Below, piece after piece: positions 1 through 6,665 of a stretch of DNA of 6,864 bases (position 1 is its first letter; every line of letters starts with the position of its first letter). Below the pieces are notes generated by a model. That model was not told the origin of the DNA and ran no database searches. It was given only the letters and a program-made list of their open reading frames with translations. The DNA comes from DASPTR01 sp041481365 (GTDB taxonomy: Archaea; Thermoproteota; Bathyarchaeia; Bathyarchaeales; Bathycorpusculaceae). The stretch covers positions 1-6,864 of the forward strand of contig JBGPBS010000082.1 in NCBI GenBank assembly GCA_041481365.1, in the 5' to 3' direction. Position numbers and translations under genes: made by a program.

Positions 1-2
1 CC

Positions 3-404
3 GACTCGCTTTGCGAAAGAATTGCTATAATCGATCACGGTCAAATCATAAAAACTGGCTCACCCGAAGAGTTGAAGGAAAGCATTGGCGGAGACGTCAT
101 TGTGGTCACTCTCAAGGAGACAGAGCCGGACATTTCATCCGATATTGCTCAGATCGAGTTGGTGAAGGGCGTTCAGAAGAACGACAACAATTATCGCATC
201 AAGGTGCAGCTCGGAGAGGAGGCTTCTCCGCAAATTACAGATCTGATTCGATCCAAAGGACTTCACGTTACGAAAATCTCGTTGACAAAGCCAACCTTGG
301 ACGAGGCATACTTGGAATTCACTGGTCGCAGCCTGAGAGAAGAAGAAGCTGACAGGATGCAGATGTTTAAACAACGCGTGACGGTGATGAGAGCAAGATC
401 GTAG
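3..404 (+). CDS. ABC transporter ATPase, DrrA type, C-terminal part (5' end outside window)
   Basis: The reading frame is open from base 3 to the TAG at 402-404, about 133 residues, and its start lies beyond the left edge. The first residues, DSLCERIAIIDHGQIIKTG, are the segment that follows the H-loop in ABC ATPases (usual form: EAD-LCDRIAIIDHGKI), so the Walker A, signature and Walker B motifs must lie upstream. The rest is the C-terminal extension of DrrA-like drug and lipid exporters, ending in the family motif PTLDEAYLEFTGRSLREEE. Such ATPases sit on the cytoplasmic face and power a separate membrane subunit, here the permease that starts 12 bases downstream. The substrate cannot be told from this fragment. 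Confidence in the family is high. Confidence 0.93.
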   Translation, partial: DSLCERIAIIDHGQIIKTGSPEELKESIGGDVIVVTLKETEPDISSDIAQIELVKGVQKNDNNYRIKVQLGEEASPQITDLIRSKGLHVTKISLTKPTLDEAYLEFTGRSLREEEADRMQMFKQRVTVMRARS

Positions 405-405
405 C

Positions 406-410
406 GGTGA
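406..410 (+). promoter_or_regulatory. Shine-Dalgarno site for the permease
   Basis: GGTGA lies 6 bases before the GTG at 417. It complements the archaeal 16S rRNA tail and supports GTG-417 as the start. It directly follows the stop codon of the ATPase gene, as expected for two genes translated from one transcript. Confidence 0.6.
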
Positions 411-416
411 GAGAGA

Positions 417-1343
417 GTGGGAAAAATCAAATCGACAAAAAGCAAAGAGGCAGTACGAGAAGAACAGTCCAGAGTGGTTTCTGCAGAAAAACAGAGGATT
501 GTCAGAGCTACTCCTAAACTGAGCAGGAGTCCCCTGCATGGATTATGGGCATTGACGAACAGAGATTTGAGAAAGTGGTACACGAACCCAATCCAACTAT
601 TCACGTCGTTGATCCAGCCGGTGGTCTGGCTCGCACTGTTCGGCAAAGCCTTAAACTTTGGAACATTTATTTCTGGATCAGGAGCCACGCTGGCAGAGCA
701 AAACGCAATTCTGTTGAACTTTTTCGGTACAACTAGCTACTTTTCATTCTTAGGTTGTGGAATGCTTGCCTTTGTCGTCCTGTTCACTTCCGCGTTCAGC
801 GGAATGTCAGTCGTGTTTGACCGCAGGTTCGGTTTCCTGAACAAGGCTCTTAGCACGCCTGTGGCGCGCGGAGCAATTGTGATGGGAAAAGTCCTCCAAA
901 GTGTGGGCAGGTCACTGATTCAATCGGCCATAGTTCTGGTGATAGCAGTAATACTCGGGATGGAGACGACTCATTTCACCGTCGTCGGCATTGCAGGCGC
1001 ATTCGTCATCATCTTCCTCATGGCCACGGGATTGTCTGCGTTATTCACCATGCTCGCGTTGAGATCAAGTGATTGGCAGACACAGGTGGCCATCATCAAC
1101 CTGATAAACCTGCCACTGCTGTTCGCTAGCAACGCACTGTTCCCAGTAAAGATCATGCCGACTTGGCTTCAAGACATCGTGAAGGTCAACCCGGTCAGTT
1201 ACGCTAATGATGGGGTGAGACAACTGCTGATAGGCGCGACAGGTATGAGCAGTCTTTTACTAGACTTTGCGGTCTTGATTGGATTTGCCTTTGTGTTATC
1301 TGCAATTGGAATCGTCCTCTCTTGGAGACTCCTCTCCAAGTAG
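417..1343 (+). CDS. ABC-2 type transporter permease (DrrB family)
   Basis: This complete 308-residue protein is the membrane half of the efflux pump whose ATPase lies just upstream. Residues 1-55 are basic, polar and probably cytoplasmic. Six hydrophobic segments follow, at roughly 60-80, 108-130, 160-181, 187-212, 224-246 and 280-303, the usual ABC-2 layout. The conserved loop FDRRFGFLNKALSTPVARG (about 134-152), between the second and third helices, is the DrrB hallmark thought to contact the ATPase. NPVSYANDGVRQLL (258-271) before the last helix is also typical. The GTG start is favoured by GGTGA six bases upstream. The length is slightly above the usual 250-290 because of the long N-terminus. 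The role is export of a drug, lipid or other hydrophobic compound; the substrate is unknown. Confidence 0.93.
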   Translation: MGKIKSTKSKEAVREEQSRVVSAEKQRIVRATPKLSRSPLHGLWALTNRDLRKWYTNPIQLFTSLIQPVVWLALFGKALNFGTFISGSGATLAEQNAILLNFFGTTSYFSFLGCGMLAFVVLFTSAFSGMSVVFDRRFGFLNKALSTPVARGAIVMGKVLQSVGRSLIQSAIVLVIAVILGMETTHFTVVGIAGAFVIIFLMATGLSALFTMLALRSSDWQTQVAIINLINLPLLFASNALFPVKIMPTWLQDIVKVNPVSYANDGVRQLLIGATGMSSLLLDFAVLIGFAFVLSAIGIVLSWRLLSK

Positions 1344-1390
1344 CCCCGGCGCAGGAGCGCTCTCAAATAGGAGCTGTAACAGCAGGCCTA

Positions 1391-1489
1391 ATGGGAGGAG
1401 TATCAGCAGTCGGAACAGGAGGTTTCCTTGCGCGCGCTTACACTATAACGCACTTCAAACATATCCTTGCCAGTTCTAGCGCGCGTTAG
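1391..1489 (+). CDS. Possible small ORF, 32 residues, unknown
   Basis: ATG-1391 opens a 32-residue frame rich in Gly and Ala (MGGVSAVGTGGFLARAY, then THFKHILASSSAR) that stops at TAG 1487-1489. About two thirds of its codons begin with a purine, which is typical of coding DNA. The frame stays open upstream to a TTG at 1322 that overlaps the permease gene, giving up to 55 residues. It could be a small membrane-associated protein, or the worn end of a lost gene. There is no good ribosome site and no recognised family, so the call is weak. Confidence 0.2.
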   Translation: MGGVSAVGTGGFLARAYTITHFKHILASSSAR

Positions 1490-1583
1490 ACCTCAAGTTT
1501 TGATTCAAGGGCAAAGAGAACAATCTCGGGTTGCAGACACTGGCATCATGGAATAGGTCCTTTAACATTAGGGACTGATGATC

Positions 1584-1596
1584 CAAGAGTCTCTTG
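1584..1596. repeat. 13-base odd palindrome
   Basis: CAAGAG-T-CTCTTG is a perfect dyad with a one-base centre. It lies 65-77 bases ahead of the TATA-like box at 1661, so it could be an operator half-site pair. With only one copy, chance is possible. Confidence 0.3.
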
Positions 1597-1660
1597 TCTT
1601 ATCCAGCATGTTAGTGCTGAAAAGGTGTTCTCCGTTTTGTGAAGAATTGCGAGCCAAAGG

Positions 1661-1668
1661 TTAAATAC
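1661..1668 (+). promoter_or_regulatory. TATA-like box ahead of the hairpin element
   Basis: TTAAATAC, preceded by purines (CAAAGG) that could act as a BRE, resembles the archaeal TATA consensus. A start about 22-27 bases downstream would fall at 1686-1691, on or next to an ATG at 1686 and just ahead of the hairpin at 1699-1759. Confidence 0.35.
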
Positions 1669-1685
1669 AAAAGTGATCTCGTTCT

Positions 1686-1829
1686 ATGTCAGATGAATGG
1701 GAGAGAATGGTAGAGAGTGATCTTATTCCTTTCTCCCTTCTCTCGACCTGTTCTCTCCCTTTCTCCTTTCTCCCGAAGTACGCATTAAAACTGCGGAATG
1801 CGCATAGTAATTATGGGAGTATCCTGTAG
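1686..1829 (+). CDS. Possible leaderless small ORF, 47 residues, unknown
   Basis: ATG-1686 opens a frame of 47 residues (begins MSDEWERMVESDLIPFSLL) that ends at TAG 1827-1829. The only support is its position 22 bases after the centre of a TATA-like box, a spacing compatible with leaderless translation. The middle is Ser/Leu/Phe/Pro-rich simply because it translates a pyrimidine tract. The purine/pyrimidine hairpin inside it argues that the RNA itself may be the product. No family is recognised. Confidence 0.15.
   Translation: MSDEWERMVESDLIPFSLLSTCSLPFSFLPKYALKLRNAHSNYGSIL
1699..1759 (+). ncRNA. Long imperfect hairpin, possible structured RNA
   Basis: GGGAGAGAA (1699-1707) pairs fully with TTCTCTCCC (1751-1759). 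Inside it GGT (1709-1711) pairs with ACC (1746-1748) and GAGAG (1713-1717) with CTCTC (1740-1744). That gives 17 base pairs with small internal mismatches around a 22-base pyrimidine-rich loop. CCTTTCTCC recurs at 1728, 1758 and 1765, so the 5' purine arm could also pair with TCTCCC at 1732-1737 or 1769-1774. A TATA-like box lies 30 bases upstream and a pyrimidine run follows, as for a short transcript. It may instead be a terminator region or a polypurine/polypyrimidine DNA element. Confidence 0.35.
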
Positions 1830-1881
1830 AATAATGTTTTGCTCACGCCTATGCAAAAAACGAGTGCTCACCGTGCATCCA

Positions 1882-1890
1882 TATTTAAAA
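1882..1890 (+). promoter_or_regulatory. Strong TATA box, possibly for the methyltransferase
   Basis: TATTTAAAA is a good archaeal TATA box. Transcription would begin near 1910, leaving a leader of about 90 bases before GTG-1999. The reverse strand reads TTTTAAATA, so the box could equally serve a leftward transcript. A closer, weaker candidate for the methyltransferase is TTATAG at 1964-1969, which would give a nearly leaderless message. Confidence 0.35.
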
Positions 1891-1998
1891 CAACAAGATT
1901 TTGACAGTTTGACTAAATCCTGATCTCAAACCCAAATCTGAATACTTCCCATTTGCAGAAATGTTATAGCTGGACAGAGCAGATTAAGCTAGACGATA

Positions 1999-2541
1999 GT
2001 GGACGAGAAATTGTCTGATTTCGGTTTCAAGGCTATGGCTTTCGCCTTCAAGATTCGAGATTTCTTCAGACCACGCAGGGACGTTGTGAAGGAAGTCGGT
2101 ATTGAAGAAGGATTTCACGTCTTGGATTATGGCTGTGGACCAGGTAGCTACATAACCGTTGTTGCTGAGCTGGTTGGGAAGTCAGGAAAGATTTATGCTT
2201 TGGACATTCAGTCACTTGCTATCGACTCGGTTAAGAAGATTGCTGCAAAGGACCGACTTACGAATGTGGAAACGATTCTTTCAGGCTGCAAGACCGGATT
2301 GCCTGACGATAGCATGGACGTAGTCTTGCTGTACGATACCTTTCACGACTTGACAGATCCAATCGGCGTGTTAGAGGAACTGAATCGAGTTTTAAAGCCA
2401 GATGGCCTCCTATCTCTTAGCGACCATCACATGAAAGAGAATGAGATCGTATCAAATTTGACCGGTGCGATGCTGTTTAGGCTGTTGAGAAAAGGAAAAA
2501 TAACGTACAGTTTTGCGAAAGTGAACAGTGAAAGAAGATAG
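1999..2541 (+). CDS. Small class I SAM-dependent methyltransferase
   Basis: The protein has 180 residues. It carries the Rossmann-fold SAM site: motif I VLDYGCGPGSY at 41-51, the acidic residue that binds the SAM ribose in IYALDIQ (D69), a GCKTGLPDDSMDVVLLYD segment at 96-113 (motif II region), and LEELNRVLKPDGLLSLSDHH at 125-144 (motif III region). This is the UbiE/arsenite-methyltransferase-like style (Methyltransf_11/25). It should move a methyl group from SAM to a small molecule or lipid in the cytoplasm; the substrate is unknown. The GTG start is the first possible one, since a TAG in frame sits at 1990. The next ATG, codon 13, would cut the helix before motif I. No clear Shine-Dalgarno is present. 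The gene stands alone, facing the large minus-strand gene. Confidence 0.88.
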   Translation: MDEKLSDFGFKAMAFAFKIRDFFRPRRDVVKEVGIEEGFHVLDYGCGPGSYITVVAELVGKSGKIYALDIQSLAIDSVKKIAAKDRLTNVETILSGCKTGLPDDSMDVVLLYDTFHDLTDPIGVLEELNRVLKPDGLLSLSDHHMKENEIVSNLTGAMLFRLLRKGKITYSFAKVNSERR

Positions 2542-2551
2542 GCAGAAGCAC

Positions 2552-2563
2552 TGCGGCGCCGCA
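2552..2563. repeat. 12-base perfect GC palindrome
   Basis: TGCGGCGCCGCA lies 11 bases after the methyltransferase stop. It has no loop, so as RNA it would form at best a short hairpin. A weak GCAG/CTGC stem overlaps it on the left. It may help end transcription together with the T tract 25 bases on. Confidence 0.3.
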
Positions 2564-2588
2564 TTCAGCCCAAGGGCATCTTCACCCA

Positions 2589-2604
2589 TTTTTGTGTGTC
2601 TTTG
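2589..2604 (+). terminator. T-rich tract, probable terminator of the methyltransferase
   Basis: TTTTTGTGTGTCTTTG follows the gene by about 48 bases. Archaeal RNA polymerase stops at U-rich tracts without needing a hairpin. The 2542-2776 gap between the converging genes holds nothing else convincing, and no comparable T tract is seen for the minus-strand gene. Confidence 0.35.
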
Positions 2605-2776
2605 ATTGCCCGTGGAGAGAATTGCCTGAAACATGGTCGTTCTCCCGCAAAATCCTTTCTATTCTTCCCAATTACCTCAAAGCTTCAGAAGCACGCGCCA
2701 AGTCCATAGATTTGTCGCAGATCGAAGGTCGCGCGCACCGAACCAAGTGTTGTTCCTCTCTGCATCGTTGCCGATT

Positions 2777-5700
2777 TCACTTCTGCTGTTCTTCTTTTTT
2801 GAGAAGCAGTTCGTTCTCCAGATATTTGTGGTTGCTCATTTTCTTGATCTTTAAGTATTTTCCAGAGCCCTTTTCGGTTTCTCTTTCAAAGATGTTGATC
2901 TCTCCTTCGAAAAGATCTAGAACTGCACGAACATCCTGTGGAGGATGCATCTCGGGATCCATTACAGCAAGAGTTGTGAATCCTTCTGATCGTAATCCGG
3001 CAATCAGTGCAGCAAGGAATCTTCTAGTTTGAACTGCATGATGCTGCAACAGAATATCCGAGATTAGGCTTATACAGATCCTTCTCCGGCCCTTCAGCGA
3101 AGAGTCCAGCTTGCCAATTGCCGAGGTTAGTGCGATGCCGATTTCGGTAAGGTTTTCGACTCCCCTCAATTTGACCACGTTCGGTGAATCTTTCACGATT
3201 GCATCTGCCTGAGGATTACACACCAAGAGGTAGAAGCTTGAATGGAACTCTTCAATGAGAGGTTTCGCCAAACCAGGATCTATGGTGACATAAAATGTGA
3301 CTTCACCGTTTCTCGTTCCCGCCTCAAGAAAACTCTTGACCAGCAAATCCCTCTCGTCGCCAGAAGGTGCGGTCAAAGCTACCGTGCAGTTCTCAGGTAT
3401 TCCACCACACAAAAGCCCGTCAAGGCCTGTGTGCCCAGTAGCGATGTGACCGGGAATGCTCTCCGAGATTTCTGCGGCGGGTTTGGACTTCGAGACCACT
3501 TCCCGTGCAGTTTCTTCGCGAACCATTCTTGACCTTGTTTTTTCTACCCTCTTGATCGCACCGATCTCCTGATATATGTCAAGTGCTTGGTTCAACAGCG
3601 AAAAGGCTCTTTCTTCATCGCCCTCTTCGTTCCTTTCCAGATGCGTTGAGCCGTATTCATACAGAAGATCGGCGAATGGTTCGACGTACCATTTTTGTGC
3701 ATCCAGGGATTTATATCCTTGAAAGCTCTTTTCGAAGTGTTGTATTGATTGTTCCCAGTTTTTCTGCTCTCTCAAGAGCATTGCTTTCAACATTTCGACT
3801 TGGGCCATAACAGGCTTGTTTTTGGCTTTTGCTGCGTACCCATGGATCTTCTCGATCAGTTCCCTGGCCTTTTCAGTCTCGCCTTTTTTCAGATACAACT
3901 TCGAAAGCTCAGGCAGCACGGAGAGAACCTGGGTGTCCACGTCTCCTGCTTCTTGATATGCGCTGTTGGATTCATTAAGGTACTTCTCTGCTTCCCCGTA
4001 GTCTTCCATTTCCATGAACAATTTGCCAAGCCAAGAGCCCGCTTCTGCAGAAAACTGGTACTCTCCTACCCTTCTTGCCATGTCATAGGCTTCCCTCAGA
4101 TACTGAAGACTCTTCTCCCATTCTCCTAAGAGGAGATAGCATATGCCAATACCAGTCAATGGGACCGAAACATGAGCGGTGTATTTGGCTCTCTTGTCAA
4201 ACGCCAATATTTCTTCAAACATGGACATTGCTCTCTGGATTTCGCCCATGTACGCATAGCTTGAAGCCACCATCACATCAAGCCAGGCTAAGCCGTATAA
4301 GCCGCCAGCTTTTCTCACGAACTCCGACCCTTTCTGAGCGGTTTCAAATGATTTTTGAAGCTCTCCGATGCTCCCGTAAAGTGTGGCAAGGTTGTTGTAG
4401 AGACTCGTAGCGTATCTTACCAAGTTATTCTTAAGAGCCATCTTCAGCCCTTGCTCGTAGTATTTCAGAGCCTTTTCATGTTCGCCAGATTTCAGACTTA
4501 TTGTCCCCAAGTCATTATAGCACCCTGTGAGGACTTCTTGTTTGCCTAGCCTCTCTGCGAGTTCAAAGGCTTTCTGTGCCCAAGACAATGCTTCAGGTTT
4601 GCCACTTCGCCAGAGCATGTGGGAGATGTCTTCATATAGACCGGCTAGTTCCGCACTTTCAGGCTCTTTTTGAAGTATTTCCAAAGCCATGTTATGGTGT
4701 TTAGAAGCATTGTCCCTGTCACCGGCATTCTGCCAGAACAGTGATCCCATCCATCCGTGAAGTCGTGCACTGTTTTTCTTGTCTTCCAGCTGGTCCCACA
4801 AATCCAATGCTCTATCCCAGTATTCTAAGCAGACGCGTGGTTCGCCCATCCACCATTTGAGGCTACCAAGCCTCTCAATTATGGTTGCCTTCCTCTCAAG
4901 ATTATCTCCTTGTTCTTCGAGAAGCTCAAGGGCATGCTGAAGGTAAGAAAAGGCCTCATTGTGAGCATAAACTCTCTGCGCTTTTTCCCCTGCCTTCAAG
5001 AAGTATTCAAGCGCCTTGTCCTTGTCACCAGCCTCCAAGAAGTGGTATGCCAGTTCCCCAAAATGTTGATCAATGCTACTAGCATAGACTTTCTCCAAAG
5101 CATTTCCAACAGAACCGTGAAGCTTCTTGTGTCGTAGATGGCTAACTTCTTCATGCACGACATCTCTCACCATTACATCAGCGAAACAGTACACGTCTTC
5201 TGCACGAATCACCTTCTCCTTGACCAGTCCTGTCTTCAGCATTCTTTCCATCAGTTCGAGTAATTTATTTTCTTCAATGCCAGTCACGCCGCGTAGGGCC
5301 TCAAATGTGAAGTCGTTACCGACGAAAGAAGCCAAAGTCAGAATGTCCTGGCTTTCATCATCCAACCGGTTTATTCTTGTCTTTATCACACTCTTTACAG
5401 TTGCAGGGAACTCGATCTTTGAAACTTCCCTGATCTTCCATTGGTTCTCCTCGCGAAAGATAACGTCTTCTTCCTTCAGAGATCTCATTACTTCTTCTAC
5501 GAAGAAAGGGTTCCCTCTAGTCTTCTCATAGACTAGCTCACAGAACTCTTTCGGGACCTCTTCCTGCTCCAGGATCTGCCGGATCATCTCAGAAACATCA
5601 TTGAGAGACATTCGCTTCAGCGCGATAGGCCTCAACAGACGTTCCCTATTCAGTTCCGTCAAGACTGGCGACAGATGATGCTTCTCGTCAACGTCAGTCT

Positions 5701-6316
5701 CACGATAAGCACCCAGAAGAAGCAATCGTATCTTATAGATGCCGCGCGCCAAATAGTGTAAGAGCAGAAGCGAAGTCTGATCAGTCCACTGCAAATCATC
5801 AAGAACCACCAACAACGGAGCTTCCTTACAAACGTTGACGATAAACTGGAAGACCGCCTCAAACAGCCTGTCACGCTCGTGTTCAGGGCCGACAGGCAGG
5901 GACTGAGGAATCGTCCCGAGCTTTTGCCTAAGTTCAGGAACCAACTTTGCAACCTCACCTGGATAAAAGCCAACAACCCTGTACAATTGCTCTGGACTAC
6001 AGGCCTCCAAATAGTCTCTTAGTACCTCGCTCCACAGAACATACGGAGGAACCCCATCCATCCTGAACAATGCTGGACATCGACCATAGAGAACTTGCAT
6101 CCCACGCAAACGCGCATAAGCACCGAGTTCTCTGGTCAGCCTCGTCTTGCCTATTCCAGCCTCTCCGGACAGAAAAACAAGACCGCCTTGACCCTGAATT
6201 GCCCCATCAACGGCCTCCCTAAGAATCCTCATCTCCTCTACTCTATCGATAAGCTGACTCTCTTTTACCGCAAGAGGACGCGGGCTCGGAACAACTTCTG
6301 GATCATGAGACGGCAC
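2777..6316 (-). CDS. STAND-type AAA_16 ATPase with TPR array and C-terminal degenerate KaiC-like domain
   Basis: This is a complete 1179-residue protein. Residues 20-230 form an AAA_16/MalT-like NTPase: Walker A GEAGIGKT (51-58), Walker B LLVVLDDLQW (168-177), and GAYRETD (202-208) in the sensor region. Residues 300-400 look like the winged-helix part of STAND ATPases. From about 415 to 925 some twelve TPR units follow at about 40-residue spacing, for example GEHEKALKYYEQGLKMA (611-627) and GEWEKSLQYLREAYDMA (731-747). After a charged linker, residues 950-1160 start like KaiC/RadA (IPGHIATGHTGLDGLLCGGIP). There the P-loop reads APSGDERD instead of GxxGxGKT, and RRICISLISD has Ser where the Walker B Asp belongs. 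It ends in a Lys/Glu-rich tail. There is no LuxR helix-turn-helix and no membrane segment. It is probably a cytoplasmic signalling switch: TPRs sense, the NTPase drives assembly, and the C-terminal domain is an output or binding module. GTG-6316 is chosen because GGAG lies 8 bases upstream and no alternative precedes the domain. Confidence 0.93.
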   Translation of the reverse strand: MPSHDPEVVPSPRPLAVKESQLIDRVEEMRILREAVDGAIQGQGGLVFLSGEAGIGKTRLTRELGAYARLRGMQVLYGRCPALFRMDGVPPYVLWSEVLRDYLEACSPEQLYRVVGFYPGEVAKLVPELRQKLGTIPQSLPVGPEHERDRLFEAVFQFIVNVCKEAPLLVVLDDLQWTDQTSLLLLHYLARGIYKIRLLLLGAYRETDVDEKHHLSPVLTELNRERLLRPIALKRMSLNDVSEMIRQILEQEEVPKEFCELVYEKTRGNPFFVEEVMRSLKEEDVIFREENQWKIREVSKIEFPATVKSVIKTRINRLDDESQDILTLASFVGNDFTFEALRGVTGIEENKLLELMERMLKTGLVKEKVIRAEDVYCFADVMVRDVVHEEVSHLRHKKLHGSVGNALEKVYASSIDQHFGELAYHFLEAGDKDKALEYFLKAGEKAQRVYAHNEAFSYLQHALELLEEQGDNLERKATIIERLGSLKWWMGEPRVCLEYWDRALDLWDQLEDKKNSARLHGWMGSLFWQNAGDRDNASKHHNMALEILQKEPESAELAGLYEDISHMLWRSGKPEALSWAQKAFELAERLGKQEVLTGCYNDLGTISLKSGEHEKALKYYEQGLKMALKNNLVRYATSLYNNLATLYGSIGELQKSFETAQKGSEFVRKAGGLYGLAWLDVMVASSYAYMGEIQRAMSMFEEILAFDKRAKYTAHVSVPLTGIGICYLLLGEWEKSLQYLREAYDMARRVGEYQFSAEAGSWLGKLFMEMEDYGEAEKYLNESNSAYQEAGDVDTQVLSVLPELSKLYLKKGETEKARELIEKIHGYAAKAKNKPVMAQVEMLKAMLLREQKNWEQSIQHFEKSFQGYKSLDAQKWYVEPFADLLYEYGSTHLERNEEGDEERAFSLLNQALDIYQEIGAIKRVEKTRSRMVREETAREVVSKSKPAAEISESIPGHIATGHTGLDGLLCGGIPENCTVALTAPSGDERDLLVKSFLEAGTRNGEVTFYVTIDPGLAKPLIEEFHSSFYLLVCNPQADAIVKDSPNVVKLRGVENLTEIGIALTSAIGKLDSSLKGRRRICISLISDILLQHHAVQTRRFLAALIAGLRSEGFTTLAVMDPEMHPPQDVRAVLDLFEGEINIFERETEKGSGKYLKIKKMSNHKYLENELLLKKEEQQK

Positions 6317-6321
6317 AATAA

Positions 6322-6579
6322 TTACTCCATATGATTCCTAGCAACATCGTCTAATTTGTTGTGCAACCTTAAAAGGAATATGCAACATACGCTCAGCAGC
6401 TTTGCCATGTCCGGAGCAGAGCACGCGCGTACAATGACGCGCGTCGGCCCAAATTTTTTATTTGGATTCACTCTGATTACGACTTTTTCCCAAGGAGGTT
6501 TGCGGCTTATTTCCAGCCCTCGGCAAGATAACTGAGCATCATCAATGTCTACAACTTTCTGTTTTGCACAGTCGCCCAA
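6322..6579 (-). CDS. Possible small hypothetical protein, 85 residues, upstream of the STAND gene
   Basis: The frame runs from TTG-6579 to a TAA 5 bases before the GTG of the large gene. Its last codons (ATG GAG TAA) supply the GGAG that could be the ribosome site of the large gene, a layout seen in coupled operons. About 62 percent of codons begin with a purine, and the sequence reads like a folded protein: WEKVVIRVNPNK and FGPTRVIVRAC suggest two beta strands, with a hydrophobic helix near the end. There are five cysteines. An upstream stop leaves TTG as the only early start. No family is recognised. Against it are the rare start codon, a TATA-like box inside it, and CG-rich palindromes that may be regulatory DNA instead. 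Confidence 0.35.
   Translation of the reverse strand: MGDCAKQKVVDIDDAQLSCRGLEISRKPPWEKVVIRVNPNKKFGPTRVIVRACSAPDMAKLLSVCCIFLLRLHNKLDDVARNHME
6341..6386. promoter_or_regulatory. Three GCAAC boxes around a TATA-like sequence
   Basis: GCAAC occurs at 6341, 6363 and 6382, spaced 22 and 19 bases, about two helix turns each. The copies at 6341 and 6382 extend to GCAACAT. Two of them flank the TATA-like sequence at 6367-6376, as operator copies would. Binding by a regulator is inference. Confidence 0.25.
6367..6376 (-). promoter_or_regulatory. TATA-like box for the STAND ATPase gene
   Basis: On the minus strand this reads CCTTTTAAGG. Transcription about 26 bases further on would begin near 6345, leaving a leader of about 29 bases before GTG-6316, enough to contain the GGAG ribosome site. 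If the 85-residue ORF is real, this would be an internal promoter. Confidence 0.35.
6423..6444. repeat. Two ACGCGCGT palindromes 14 bases apart
   Basis: The 8-base palindrome ACGCGCGT occurs at 6423-6430 and 6437-6444 with ACAATG between. Each copy is self-complementary, so the pair is both a direct and an inverted repeat. It lies about 110-130 bases upstream of the STAND gene start and inside the possible 85-residue ORF. Confidence 0.4.
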
Positions 6580-6602
6580 CTGAGTAGGCAGTATGCTACA
6601 AG

Positions 6603-6615
6603 TTCAGATTCTGAA
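6603..6615. repeat. 13-base odd palindrome with a third half-site
   Basis: TTCAGA-T-TCTGAA is a perfect dyad, followed at once by another TTCAGA at 6616-6621. It lies 24-36 bases upstream of the TTG at 6579, where a repressor or activator of a leftward transcript would bind. The role is inferred. Confidence 0.3.
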
Positions 6616-6665
6616 TTCAGAGACACGCTAAAAGACTCATACCCCAACAGGTTTGAGTGAAATAA

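Larger units (their letters stand above)
1344..1998. other. 655-base region without a confident gene
   Basis: Neither strand has a long ORF that reads like a known protein. The first 150 bases are GC-rich and carry a possible 32-residue ORF flanked by two GCGCGC tracts. The middle has a 13-base odd palindrome, a TATA-like box and a long hairpin. The last part is AT-rich, with a strong TATA box at 1882-1890. No clear terminator follows the permease; the pyrimidine-rich tract at 1721-1774 is the first candidate. Confidence 0.6.

Noticed and set aside
135..688. Minus-strand ORFs over the ABC genes
   Set aside because: They lie fully antisense to convincing ABC ATPase and permease sequence and show no family features.
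1721..1774. CRISPR or true tandem array in the pyrimidine tract
   Set aside because: The three CCTTTCTCC copies are unevenly spaced, partly overlapping and have no unique spacers of constant length.
2633..2854. 73-residue plus-strand ORF with a hydrophobic tail
   Set aside because: The tail is the reverse complement of the Lys/Glu-rich end of the large protein, so its hydrophobicity is a mirror effect.
2592..3032. 146-residue plus-strand ORF between and over the converging genes
   Set aside because: It runs antisense into the KaiC-like domain, with Ser/Arg-rich composition typical of a shadow frame and no recognisable domain.
3242..5531. Several plus-strand ORFs of 64-134 residues across the TPR region
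   Set aside because: They are shadows of the continuous 1179-residue frame and appear because the repeat region avoids certain codons.
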